NCBI GenBank assembly: GCA_003210095.1 | Contig: QCNP01000001.1 | Coordinates: forward strand, 480,001 to 544,000 | Length of the DNA: 64,000 nucleotides | Reading direction: 5' to 3' | Source of the DNA: Pelagibacteraceae bacterium AG-426-E17 | Lineage (GTDB): Bacteria; Pseudomonadota; Alphaproteobacteria; Pelagibacterales; Pelagibacteraceae | Notes under the pieces: model-generated | The model's input: only the letters and a program-made list of their open reading frames with translations | Told to the model about the DNA's origin: nothing | Database searches by the model: none | Program-made: the position numbers and the translations under genes | Part shown: positions 39,492 through 48,383 of the stretch, piece after piece | Layout: each line of letters starts with the position of its first letter | Position numbering within the stretch: the stretch's first letter is position 1

Positions 39492-39785
39492 TTATTTTGA
39501 TGTTGAGATACCCATAATGTCCGATTCTTTCATTATGCTGTATTCTTTTCCATCTATTTTCACTTCAGTTCCAGACCACTTACCAAATAAAACTTTATCC
39601 CCGACTTTTACATCCATTGGTATAATTTTGCCATCTTCAGTTTTAGAACCACCACCAACAGCAACTACTTTTCCTTCTTGAGGTTTTTCTTGGGCAGAGT
39701 CAGGTATAATTATTCCACCAGCAGTTTTTTCACTGCTATCAAGCACTTCGATAAGAACTCTATCATGCAAAGGTTTAAATTTCAT
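39492..39785 (-). CDS. groES: co-chaperonin GroES (Hsp10)
   Basis: 97 residues. [20 protein letters not shown] and the mobile loop [20 protein letters not shown] are canonical; it caps the GroEL barrel. A strong Shine-Dalgarno sequence (AGGAGT on the minus strand, 39790-39795) precedes the ATG, in contrast to most genes in this window, which fits high expression. Confidence 0.99.
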   Translation of the reverse strand: MKFKPLHDRVLIEVLDSSEKTAGGIIIPDSAQEKPQEGKVVAVGGGSKTEDGKIIPMDVKVGDKVLFGKWSGTEVKIDGKEYSIMKESDIMGISTSK

Positions 39786-39810
39786 AAATTACTCCTTTAA
39801 ATATTGAGGT

Positions 39811-39839
39811 CATATAGTCTTAAAGCTGTAATTTTTCAA
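39811..39839 (-). promoter_or_regulatory. probable groESL promoter
   Basis: On the minus strand TTGAAA (39834-39839), a 17-base spacer and TATATG (39811-39816) lie about 25 bases before the groES ATG. The -35 element is preceded by C, giving CTTGAAA, which fits both a sigma-70-type and a heat-shock sigma-32-type -35 element. No CIRCE inverted repeat (TTAGCACTC and its complement) is present, so HrcA control is not supported. The site is inferred by eye only. Confidence 0.45.
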
Positions 39840-39908
39840 GATGCTGAAAAAAAATATATGTTAAAAAAAACCAAAGAAATTCATAGATTTTTAAGCTATA
39901 TCTCATTC

Positions 39909-40718
39909 ATGACCATAAATTTAGACAAAACAGGTCTTAAATCAATAATAAGTGATATAGACTTGTTGTTTATTGATATTTGGGGTGTCCTACATAATGG
40001 AATTAAGTTATACGATGAGTCTCTCAATGTGCTTGATAAACTTGAGCAGTCCAAAAAAGAATATATTTTGCTAACAAATGCACCAAGACCAAATAATACT
40101 GTAATAAACTTTCTGAGGAATATGGGATTAGATCAAAGTAAATGTAAAAAAGTATCTACATCTGGTGAAGTAGCTTTGAAATATTTGAAGTCTAAATATA
40201 AAGGTTTAAAGTTCTTTCATGTTGGACCTCCACGTGACTTTGATTTATTTAAGTCTTTTGAAGAATTTAAAGTAAATAGCTTAGATGAGTCTGATTTTAT
40301 TATTTGTACAGGATTATATGAAAATTTTTCGAAAAATTTAGACTATTATAAAGATTTACTTAAAAATAAAGTAGATAAAAAAATGGTTTGCACTAATCCA
40401 GATCTAATTGTTGACAGAGGAAGTAATAGAGAATTTTGTGCTGGATCTGTAGCTAAAATTTTTGAGGATCTTGGAGGTGAAGTAGAATATTTTGGTAAAC
40501 CTTATCCACTAATTTACACTCAATCAGCAGACATTAAAAATAAAAAAATTCTTTGCATCGGGGATAATTTGAACACAGATATTAAGGGAGCTAATGTCCA
40601 AAATTTTAAATCACTATTTATAATAAGTGGTATTCATAACAATGAAAATAATATTAATGAATTAAAAATAAAATATGATGTAGAAATAGATTACACACAA
40701 AAAAATTTGGTATGGTAA
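39909..40718 (+). CDS. HAD-IIA phosphatase, TIGR01459-like
   Basis: 269 residues from the ATG at 39909. A longer frame reaches a TTG at 39804, but it would cover the groESL promoter, and its extra 35 residues have no family look. The HAD motif I is DIDLLFIDIWGVLHNG (nucleophile Asp), motif II is LLTNAPRP and motif III/IV is FGKPYPLIYTQS followed by LCIGDNLNTDIKGA. The GKP and NLNTDI wording matches the alphaproteobacterial HAD-IIA family TIGR01459, probably a sugar or nucleotide phosphatase. It overlaps ribF by 7 bases, so a flavin-related phosphatase role is possible but unproven. Confidence 0.85.
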   Translation: MTINLDKTGLKSIISDIDLLFIDIWGVLHNGIKLYDESLNVLDKLEQSKKEYILLTNAPRPNNTVINFLRNMGLDQSKCKKVSTSGEVALKYLKSKYKGLKFFHVGPPRDFDLFKSFEEFKVNSLDESDFIICTGLYENFSKNLDYYKDLLKNKVDKKMVCTNPDLIVDRGSNREFCAGSVAKIFEDLGGEVEYFGKPYPLIYTQSADIKNKKILCIGDNLNTDIKGANVQNFKSLFIISGIHNNENNINELKIKYDVEIDYTQKNLVW

Positions 40719-41644
40719 AAAAAATAAATTTATACAAAAATTTTAATATCAAAGATAACGACAAAGGCTCAATTATCTTAATTGGAAGTTTCGATGGATT
40801 ACATTTAGGACATAGAAAACTTTTTGAAAGAGCAAAAAAATTAAAATCGAAAAAAAAACTAAAAATTGGTGTTTTTACTTTTGACCCAATTCCAAAAATG
40901 TTTTTTTCTAAAGGTTTAATAAATTATAGAATTTCTAATCTTAATGAAAAAATAAGGATATTTAAGAAATTTAATGTGGACTTTGTTATTAACCAAAATT
41001 TTAATAAAAAATTTTCGAGAATAAGGTGTAATGATTTTATTAAAAAAATCTTAATTAAAAAAATTGGAATGAGATATATATACGTGAGCAATAACTTCAA
41101 ATTTGGCAATAAAAGGGAAGGAGATGTAAAATTATTACAAAGGTATCAAAAAATATACAATTATAAAGTTATAAAACCTTCACCACTCAAAATTAAAAAT
41201 AAAGTGATTTCATCGTCATTAATAAGAAAGTTATTACAAGATGGAAATTTAAATACTGCTAATAAATATCTAAACAGATCATGGACTGTTGAGGGGATAG
41301 TTAAAAAAGGAAGACAAATAGGAAAAACAATTGGATTTCCTACATGTAATATCGAAATGCAAAATTATGTTATATCAAAACTAGGCGTCTACGCTGTTAA
41401 AGTTAATTTATTGCCAGACCAGAAGATTTACAAGGGAATTGCTAACTTGGGTATTAGACCAACCTTTAATCAAAAAAAAATACTTTTAGAGGTAAATATA
41501 TTCAACTTTAATAAAAAAATTTATGGTAAAAGAATTAGAGTTGAGTTTGTAAAATTTATTAGAGGTGAAAAAAAATTTAAAAATATAAACAATTTAAAAA
41601 AACAAATAAAACTTGATATAAAAAAAGCAAAAAAAATCAATTAA
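40712..41644 (+). CDS. ribF: bifunctional riboflavin kinase / FAD synthetase
   Basis: Makes FMN and then FAD from riboflavin. 310 residues. The N-terminal adenylyltransferase has GSFDGLHLGHRKLF (about 26-39) and SSSLIRKLLQDGN. The C-terminal riboflavin kinase has GRQIGKTIGFPTCNIE with the PTxN-like metal site and GIANLGIRPTF. It overlaps the HAD gene by 7 bases and ileS by 1 base. The ribF-ileS-lspA order is widely conserved. Confidence 0.95.
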   Translation: MVKKINLYKNFNIKDNDKGSIILIGSFDGLHLGHRKLFERAKKLKSKKKLKIGVFTFDPIPKMFFSKGLINYRISNLNEKIRIFKKFNVDFVINQNFNKKFSRIRCNDFIKKILIKKIGMRYIYVSNNFKFGNKREGDVKLLQRYQKIYNYKVIKPSPLKIKNKVISSSLIRKLLQDGNLNTANKYLNRSWTVEGIVKKGRQIGKTIGFPTCNIEMQNYVISKLGVYAVKVNLLPDQKIYKGIANLGIRPTFNQKKILLEVNIFNFNKKIYGKRIRVEFVKFIRGEKKFKNINNLKKQIKLDIKKAKKIN

Positions 41645-44391
41645 TGAGCAAAGAACAAATAAATTTACCTAAAACAGCTTTCTCGATGAAGGCAAATCTT
41701 CCAGTTAAAGAACCGGATTTAATTAAGTATTGGACCAATATTAATCTTTACAAACAATTAAGAGTTAAAAGCAAAGGTCAAAAAAAATTTGTTTTACATG
41801 ATGGCCCTCCTTACGCTAATGGAAATATTCATATGGGGACAGCTCTTAATAAGATTTTAAAAGATATTGTAACCAAATTTCATCAAATGAGTGGTCAAGA
41901 CTCAGTTTATGTGCCAGGATGGGATTGTCATGGTTTGCCGATAGAATGGAAAATTGAGGAACAATACAAAAAAAATAAAAAAAATAAAAACGATGTTCCG
42001 ATAGTCGAATTTAGAAGAGAGTGTCGAGAGTTTGCAGAAAAATGGATTGAAATACATAAAGATCAATTTCAAAGGTTAGGGGTAATTGGTGACTGGAATA
42101 ATTATTACTCGACAATGAGTTTCGATGCTGAAGCCCAAATAGTCAGAGAATTAGGCAAATTCTTAAAAGAGGGAAGTTTATACAGAGGCTATAAACCAGT
42201 TCTTTGGTCTACGGTAGAAAAAACAGCATTAGCAGATGCGGAAGTTGAATATCTAGATCATACATCGGATACCATATATGCTTCTTTCCCAGTTAAAAAT
42301 GCAAAAAATAAACATCTATTAGATTGTGAAGTAATTATTTGGACTACCACACCTTGGACAATTCCTGCAAATAAAGCTTTGGCATATAATAAAAGTCTTA
42401 AATATTTAATTATCGAAGTAACTAGTGACTCTGATTTTAAAAATAAAAAATTAATAGTTGCGAAAGATTTATTAAACACATTTGTAGATGAGTGTAAAAT
42501 AGAAAAATTTCAAAAAATTTCTGAATTTTTGGGAAATGATTTTGAAGGAACAATTTGTTCACATCCATTTTATAATCTTGGTTATGACTATAATGTTCCA
42601 ATGTTAGAGGCAAGATTTGTTACAACCGAGCAAGGTACAGGTATTGTCCACTGTGCACCAAGTCACGGCCCTGATGATTTTAATTTATGCTTAAATAACG
42701 GTATTAAAGCTTTAGAGACAGTTGATGATGATGGTAAGTATACCAACAATATTCCATTATTTGAGGGAACACACATTTTTAAAGCAAATACAATCGTTAT
42801 AGAAAAACTCAAAAAAGAAAAAAAATTGGTTTTCAATGGTAAATTAAATCATTCATACCCTCACTCTTGGAGATCAAAAGCTCCTTTAGTTCATAGAGCA
42901 ACGCCACAGTGGTTTATCTCAATGGAGAGCCATGGCTTAAGAGATAAAGCGCTCAAAGCAATAGACAAAACGGTTTTTTATCCTGAGAAAGGAAAAGAGA
43001 GATTAAAGTCTATGATCGAAACTAGACCAGATTGGTGTGTTTCAAGACAAAGAGTTTGGGGTGTTCCTCTACCAATATTTATAAATAAAAAAGATGGAAA
43101 GGTTTTAGTTGATGATGAAGTTTTCGAAAATATAGCAAATATTTATGAGAAAGAAGGTTCAGACTGTTGGTTTAAGGACAATGCTCAAAAATTTTTAGGA
43201 AAAAAATATAAAGCAGAAAATTTTACAAAACTCTCAGACATTGTAGAGGTGTGGTTTGATAGTGGTTCCACACACTCTTTTGTTTTAGAAACTAGAAAAG
43301 ATTTAAAATGGCCTGCTTCTATGTACTTAGAAGGCTCAGATCAACATCGAGGCTGGTTTCATTCTTCACTATTACAATCTTGTGGAACTAGAGGAGAGGC
43401 ACCATTCGAAACAATTTTATCACATGGATTTGTTGTAGATGGAAAAGGACTTAAAATGTCCAAGTCATTGGGTAATGTTATTTCACCTGATGATATCCTA
43501 AAAAAGTACGGTGCTGATATTTTAAGAATTTGGGTTGCAGCTTCTAATTATTCAGAGGATCTAAGAATAGACTACACAATTTTGGAACAGCATGCAGACG
43601 CATACAGAAAGATAAGAAATACTTTTAGATATATTCTTGGAAATTTAAGAGATGAATTTTCAGAAAATGATTTCAATAAGATAAATTATGATGAACTGTG
43701 CGAACTTGACAAGCTGATGTTGCATAAAATTTATTTATTAAATGATAATTATCAAAAAAATTTTAAATCTTATAATTTTCATTTGCTTTATAAAGATTTA
43801 TTAAATTTTTGTACAGTCGACTTATCATCCTTTTATTTTGATATAAGGAAAGACTCTTTGTATTGCGATAATTTTAATTCGAAGAGAAGAAAAGATTGTT
43901 TACAAATATTAAATGTGCTTCTCGATTGCCTTCTCAAATGGTTTGCTCCCATTCTATCTTTCACTACTGAAGAAATCTTCAAATTGATAAATAAAAAATC
44001 AATTGAAAGCATTCATTTAGAAAAGTTTGTAACAATCCCAGAGAATTGGAAAAATGAAAAGCTTGCAAAAAAATGGAAGGAAATATTAACTGTAAGAGAA
44101 ATTGTTAATTCAAGTATAGAATTAAAAAGAGCTGATAAACTAATTGGTTCTAGTTTAGAAGCTCAAATAATAGTTGAACTTAATAAAGAAAAATATGATC
44201 TTTTAAAAGACTATGACTTTGCTGAAATTTGTATTACTTCAAAAGCCAAACTAAAATTAAATCCAGATATTAAAGCAAGCACAAACGTAATAACAAAAAA
44301 AGCTATTGGTGAAAAATGTCCTATGTGTTGGAAAATTTTTGAAAAAAAATGTGAGAGACATAATTGTGGTTTTGATGGAAAAAAAAAATAA
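41644..44391 (+). CDS. ileS: isoleucyl-tRNA synthetase
   Basis: A 915-residue class I synthetase that charges tRNA-Ile. The HIGH motif is in PPYANGNIHMGTALNK (about 56-71), the WxxHGLPIEWK segment is present, and the CP1 editing domain has WTTTPWTIPANKAL and the TEQGTGIVHCAPSHG threonine-aspartate site. KMSKSLGN is near residue 605. The C-terminal zinc motif is short: CPMCW, then C-x3-H-x-C (CERHNC) before a lysine-rich end. The last 17 bases overlap lspA. Confidence 0.98.
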   Translation: MSKEQINLPKTAFSMKANLPVKEPDLIKYWTNINLYKQLRVKSKGQKKFVLHDGPPYANGNIHMGTALNKILKDIVTKFHQMSGQDSVYVPGWDCHGLPIEWKIEEQYKKNKKNKNDVPIVEFRRECREFAEKWIEIHKDQFQRLGVIGDWNNYYSTMSFDAEAQIVRELGKFLKEGSLYRGYKPVLWSTVEKTALADAEVEYLDHTSDTIYASFPVKNAKNKHLLDCEVIIWTTTPWTIPANKALAYNKSLKYLIIEVTSDSDFKNKKLIVAKDLLNTFVDECKIEKFQKISEFLGNDFEGTICSHPFYNLGYDYNVPMLEARFVTTEQGTGIVHCAPSHGPDDFNLCLNNGIKALETVDDDGKYTNNIPLFEGTHIFKANTIVIEKLKKEKKLVFNGKLNHSYPHSWRSKAPLVHRATPQWFISMESHGLRDKALKAIDKTVFYPEKGKERLKSMIETRPDWCVSRQRVWGVPLPIFINKKDGKVLVDDEVFENIANIYEKEGSDCWFKDNAQKFLGKKYKAENFTKLSDIVEVWFDSGSTHSFVLETRKDLKWPASMYLEGSDQHRGWFHSSLLQSCGTRGEAPFETILSHGFVVDGKGLKMSKSLGNVISPDDILKKYGADILRIWVAASNYSEDLRIDYTILEQHADAYRKIRNTFRYILGNLRDEFSENDFNKINYDELCELDKLMLHKIYLLNDNYQKNFKSYNFHLLYKDLLNFCTVDLSSFYFDIRKDSLYCDNFNSKRRKDCLQILNVLLDCLLKWFAPILSFTTEEIFKLINKKSIESIHLEKFVTIPENWKNEKLAKKWKEILTVREIVNSSIELKRADKLIGSSLEAQIIVELNKEKYDLLKDYDFAEICITSKAKLKLNPDIKASTNVITKKAIGEKCPMCWKIFEKKCERHNCGFDGKKK

Positions 44392-44860
44392 AATATTTTT
44401 CTTAAATTTGTTTATTGTAACTATTATTTTTTTAATAGATAGAGTATGCAAAATATATGTAATAAATCTTTACGAAGATATTAGTAATCAACAAATTTTT
44501 TTAACATCTTTTTTAAATGTATATTTAATATGGAATGAAGGAATTGCGTTTGGTTTACTTTCATTCGAAAGTCTTACGATTTATAATATTATAACTTTTT
44601 TAATTGTATTAATTAATATTTTAATAATCTATATATTATTTAAATTAAATGATGTTAGAAAATATTTTTTTTTGATTATACTAGGGGGTTCATTAGGAAA
44701 TTTATTTGATAGATTTGTATACAATGCAGTACCAGACTTTATTGATTTCCATATAGGTGATTTTCATTGGTTTATCTTTAATCCCGCTGATATTTTTATT
44801 ACAATAGGAGTTTTTTGCCTTATTTTAGTTGAATTTACCTCTAAAGATAAAAAAAAATAA
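44375..44860 (+). CDS. lspA: lipoprotein signal peptidase II
   Basis: Cleaves lipidated signal peptides in the inner membrane. 161 residues from the ATG at 44375, inside the end of ileS; a longer GTG start (44306) would overlap ileS by 86 bases and adds a Cys- and Lys-rich tail that is simply the ileS zinc region in another frame. Four membrane helices; the catalytic aspartates lie in NLFDRFVYNAVPDFIDFHI and FNPADIFITIG, and NEGIAFGLL is the conserved first motif. Its substrate may include the next gene product. Confidence 0.93.
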   Translation: MEKKNKIFFLNLFIVTIIFLIDRVCKIYVINLYEDISNQQIFLTSFLNVYLIWNEGIAFGLLSFESLTIYNIITFLIVLINILIIYILFKLNDVRKYFFLIILGGSLGNLFDRFVYNAVPDFIDFHIGDFHWFIFNPADIFITIGVFCLILVEFTSKDKKK

Positions 44861-45177
44861 TGAAGAAAATAATTTTAATAATTTTAATAGTTTCATTGAA
44901 TTCATGCGAGTCTGTTAAAAATGCTTTAACTGGAAAAAAATATGAGTCTAGTGATGAATTTTTAATTATAAAAAAAAATCCATTAGTTCTTCCTCCAGAA
45001 TTCAACAAATTACCTACTCCAGATGATCCTGAAATTAAAGATCGTCAGGAACAGGTTGAAGCAGAGATAGATAATATTCTCTCAAAAATAAAAACTGAAG
45101 AAATGTCAAGTGAAAAAGAAAAAATATCAGAAAGTAAATCAACTGAAGATTTTGTGTTAGATCAAATTAAAAATTGA
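44860..45177 (+). CDS. DUF3035 (BamF-like) outer-membrane lipoprotein
   Basis: 105 residues. The lipobox is SLNSC (Cys17 would be lipidated after LspA cleavage). The mature part begins with SSDEFLIIKKNPLVLPPEFNKLPTP, the DUF3035 signature seen in alphaproteobacterial lipoproteins; members of this group have been linked to the outer-membrane protein assembly (Bam) complex as BamF. The C-terminal half is a charged helix. It overlaps lspA by one base. Confidence 0.82.
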   Translation: MKKIILIILIVSLNSCESVKNALTGKKYESSDEFLIIKKNPLVLPPEFNKLPTPDDPEIKDRQEQVEAEIDNILSKIKTEEMSSEKEKISESKSTEDFVLDQIKN

Positions 45178-45181
45178 ATTG

Positions 45182-46342
45182 ATGTTTTCGAAAAATTTTA
45201 GAGTAAGAGATTTTAAAAAAATAAAAATTAATGGAAAATTAAAAAAATATTATAAATCTTTTTTAGCTGATAGCCTTAATAAAAAAAATCTACTAAATAG
45301 TTTTACAAATAAATATTCTTATTCGTTTAGTAATTCACAAATTAAAAAACTTAAAAAATTTAAGATTATCAAAATTTTTGGTATGGGTGGTTCGTCATTA
45401 GGGGCAGAAGCAATATATAAATTTATGAAAAAAAAAATTAAAAAAGAATTTCAATTTTTTAGCAATCTAGATAATGAAAATATTTACAAAAAATCTGACA
45501 AAAAGGAATTAAACATAATTATTTCTAAATCTGGAAATACACTTGAAACTTTAGTTAATGAAAATTTATTCTCAGGTAAATCTAAATTTTACATTGTTGA
45601 GAACAAAACAAATTATCTAAGGAAAATATCAGCTAAATTTAAGTCAGATATTATTGAACACAGAGATTTTGTTGGTGGTAGATACTCCGTGTTATCCGAG
45701 GTTGGAATGTTGCCTGCGGAGTTAATGGGTTTAAATATCTCAAAATTTAAAAGTTTCAATAGGTTAATTTTGAATAAAAAATTTGAAAATAATTTACTTA
45801 GAAATGTTAGTAACATTTACAACTTTATCCTTAAAGGAAAGACGAACTCAATAATCTTAAATTACGATGAATGTTCTTATAATCTTTTCAAATGGTACCA
45901 ACAACTGGTTGCAGAAAGTTTAGGAAAAAATTCTAAAGGTGTATTACCAATAATATCAGAAATGCCACGCGATAATCATAGTTTAATGCAACTATATTTA
46001 GATGGTACAAAAAATTGCTTTTACACATTTTTTGATGTTAATGAAAAAAACTCGCCTAAAATTAAAAAAAATTTAATCATAGATGAATTTAAGTTTTTAA
46101 AAAATCATAATCTCCAATCTATAAAAAGTGCACAAAAAAATGCTACAAAAAGAGTTTTCACATCAAATAAAATTCCATTTAGAAGTTTTGAGATAACAAA
46201 TAGAAATGAAGAATGTCTTGGTGAATTATTTACATATTTTATGCTAGAAACAATTCTTCTAGGAAAACTTATGAAAATCAATCCTTTCAACCAGCCGTCT
46301 GTTGAATTAATTAAAAAAGAAACTAAAAAAATATTAGTTTAA
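45182..46342 (+). CDS. pgi: glucose-6-phosphate isomerase, short form
   Basis: Interconverts glucose-6-P and fructose-6-P. 386 residues from the ATG at 45182 (a TTG one codon earlier is also open), compared with about 540 in the standard enzyme. SIS-fold motifs are present: FGMGGSSLGAEAIYKF, IISKSGNTLETL and DFVGGRYSVLSEVGMLPAEL. The catalytic Glu region is WYQQLVAESLGKNSKG and the His is in MPRDNHSLMQL. The long N-terminal extension of the classical enzyme is missing. It sits 4 bases after the lipoprotein gene. Confidence 0.9.
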   Translation: MFSKNFRVRDFKKIKINGKLKKYYKSFLADSLNKKNLLNSFTNKYSYSFSNSQIKKLKKFKIIKIFGMGGSSLGAEAIYKFMKKKIKKEFQFFSNLDNENIYKKSDKKELNIIISKSGNTLETLVNENLFSGKSKFYIVENKTNYLRKISAKFKSDIIEHRDFVGGRYSVLSEVGMLPAELMGLNISKFKSFNRLILNKKFENNLLRNVSNIYNFILKGKTNSIILNYDECSYNLFKWYQQLVAESLGKNSKGVLPIISEMPRDNHSLMQLYLDGTKNCFYTFFDVNEKNSPKIKKNLIIDEFKFLKNHNLQSIKSAQKNATKRVFTSNKIPFRSFEITNRNEECLGELFTYFMLETILLGKLMKINPFNQPSVELIKKETKKILV

Positions 46343-46903
46343 TCTACCAAAAATAATTTTTGATATACCGTATTTTTTTTCAATTAAAATTTTAAACTTT
46401 TCAGGAAATTTGTCTTTTGAAATTTTATTTCTATGAATTAATATTACCCCGTTTTTTTTTAAAATTTCAAACTTATAAATATTCTTAATAATATAATCTA
46501 TATTTGTTTCTTTAAACGGTGGATCAAGAAAAATAAGATCAAATTCCTTTACTTTAAATTTGTTAAATCCATTAGGTTGTAAAATATCAGTTTCAAATAT
46601 GCTGATTTTGTTAGAACAATTTAATGAATTTATATTTTTTTTTAATATTGTCATAGCCTCACTATATTTTTCCACAAACGTCACATGCTCAGTTCCTCTT
46701 GATATACATTCCAGCCCGAAGGAACCCACTCCTGAAAAAAGATCAAGCACCTTTGAATTTTCAAATTTAAAATTAACTAGCGGAGAATGTTCAATTATAT
46801 TAAATATAGATTCTTTTAATGAGTCCCTTAATGGTCTGGTTTTTTTATCTTTAGGTAATAAAATTTTTTTTCCTCTAAAATTTCCAGAAATTATTCTCAT
46901 CAA
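46334..46903 (-). CDS. rsmD: 16S rRNA (guanine966-N2)-methyltransferase
   Basis: 189 residues. MRIISGNFRGKKILLP is the diagnostic start, RPLRDSLKESIFNII follows, the SAM motif is VLDLFSGVGSFGLECISRG and the catalytic tetrapeptide is in FLDPPF. It methylates G966 in helix 31 of 16S rRNA. The gene overlaps purD by 4 bases and the tail of pgi by 9. Confidence 0.95.
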   Translation of the reverse strand: MMRIISGNFRGKKILLPKDKKTRPLRDSLKESIFNIIEHSPLVNFKFENSKVLDLFSGVGSFGLECISRGTEHVTFVEKYSEAMTILKKNINSLNCSNKISIFETDILQPNGFNKFKVKEFDLIFLDPPFKETNIDYIIKNIYKFEILKKNGVILIHRNKISKDKFPEKFKILIEKKYGISKIIFGRLN

Positions 46904-48162
46904 TCTATCACCTTATATCCGATATCTTTTCTGTAAAAACCATTTTTCCAATTTAATTTCTTTATCAAATTGAAAATATTATTTCTGGTCTCTTTTAAAT
47001 TATTGGATGTGGAAACAAAATTTAAGACTCTTCCACCTATGGCGTATATATCTCCGTTTTCTTTTTTTGTACCAGCATGAAAAATATTTTCATTTTTTTT
47101 TGTTACAATATGTCTTAAATTATCAATTTTAATATTTTTAACATATTTATCTGGATAACCATTTGAGCACAAAACCACACAAATACTTTTTTTTTTAATA
47201 AATTCAATTTTTTGGTTCTTTAACTTTTTTAAACAACAACTCATTATAATTTCTAACAAATCGGTATTTAATAATGGAAGAAGTGTCTGACATTCTGGAT
47301 CACCCATTCTAACATTAAATTCTACTAAATAAGGTTCGTTATTTTTAATCATTAAACCAACATAAAGGAAACCCAAATAATTTGACCCAATTTTATTTAT
47401 TGCATTTAAAGTAGGCTTGATAATTTTCGATATAATTTTTTTATCAAGCTCTTTATTAAATAATCTTGAGGGAGAATAACATCCCATTCCGCCGGTATTT
47501 TTACCACTATCGCCTTCACCTACTCTCTTGTGATCTTGAGCCGTACCAAAAAATTTAAACTCATTTCCATCAGACACTATAAAATAACTCATTTCTTCAC
47601 CCTCTAAAAATTCCTCGATCAGAATACTATCAGCTGTTCCGAATTTGCCCCCAAATATTTCTTCTGATGCTTTTATGGCCTCTGAAAATTTCTTACAAAT
47701 ATAAACACCCTTGCCAGACGCTAAACCATCAGCTTTGATTACTAAAGGAAATTTGCTATTCTCAAGGAAAATCTTTGTTTCCTCCAGTTTTGTTAAAATT
47801 TTAAATTTTGCAGTAGGAATATCATTTTCTTCACACAATTTTTTTGTAAAAATTTTAGAACCTTCTAACTGTGAAGCTACTTTATTTGGTCCAAATACGT
47901 TAATATTTGTATCACTAAAATAATCCACAATACCTTTTACAAGAGGTTTTTCTGGACCTATTATTAATAAATCAATTTTCTTTTTTAAACAGAAATCCTT
48001 AATTTTTTTAAAATCCTCATCACCAATATCAATATTTTCAGCTATCTCAGAGGTTCCTGCATTACCAGGAAAACAGTAAATTTTATTGACTTTTTTGGAA
48101 GATTTTATTTTGTAGCATATTGAATGCTCTCTACCTCCACTTCCAATAATTCCAACTATCAT
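46900..48162 (-). CDS. purD: phosphoribosylamine-glycine ligase (GARS)
   Basis: Second step of purine synthesis, joining glycine to phosphoribosylamine with ATP. 420 residues. VGIIGSGGREHSICYKI opens the N-terminal domain, the ATP-grasp domain has VIKADGLASGKGVYIC, EEFLEGEEMSYF, DHKRVGEGDSGKNTGGMG and VEFNVRMGDPECQ. All typical motifs are intact. Confidence 0.97.
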   Translation of the reverse strand: MIVGIIGSGGREHSICYKIKSSKKVNKIYCFPGNAGTSEIAENIDIGDEDFKKIKDFCLKKKIDLLIIGPEKPLVKGIVDYFSDTNINVFGPNKVASQLEGSKIFTKKLCEENDIPTAKFKILTKLEETKIFLENSKFPLVIKADGLASGKGVYICKKFSEAIKASEEIFGGKFGTADSILIEEFLEGEEMSYFIVSDGNEFKFFGTAQDHKRVGEGDSGKNTGGMGCYSPSRLFNKELDKKIISKIIKPTLNAINKIGSNYLGFLYVGLMIKNNEPYLVEFNVRMGDPECQTLLPLLNTDLLEIIMSCCLKKLKNQKIEFIKKKSICVVLCSNGYPDKYVKNIKIDNLRHIVTKKNENIFHAGTKKENGDIYAIGGRVLNFVSTSNNLKETRNNIFNLIKKLNWKNGFYRKDIGYKVID

Positions 48163-48185
48163 TTATATTAACTTATAACTTAAAA

Positions 48186-48383
48186 ATGAAAAATAAATTA
48201 GCAAAAATAAAATATCTGCCAAATAATTATGAAATTATAGAACCTGGTGATCATGTTATTTGTGCAATATCTAATAAAAAAATAATGTTAGAAAACCTGA
48301 ATTATTGGAATGTTGATTTACAAGAGGCGTACTTTTCATTTAAAGAGGCACAATTAAAAAGAGAAAAATTAAAAGACAAATAA
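48186..48383 (+). CDS. DUF2093 protein
   Basis: 65 residues. The pattern IIEPGDHVICAISNKKIMLE followed by LNYWNVDLQEAYFSF matches the small alphaproteobacterial DUF2093 family, which has no known function. In relatives the GxxVxCAVTGxxIxLxxLxYWxVxxQEAY consensus contains one conserved Cys, here Cys28. It is separated from the divergent purD by 23 bases and meets the LpxL-like gene tail to tail without a gap. Confidence 0.85.
   Translation: MKNKLAKIKYLPNNYEIIEPGDHVICAISNKKIMLENLNYWNVDLQEAYFSFKEAQLKREKLKDK

Noticed and set aside
44306..44374. Longer lspA starting at GTG within ileS
   Set aside because: The extra residues are the out-of-frame ileS zinc region; the ATG at 44375 gives a normal LspA N-terminal helix.
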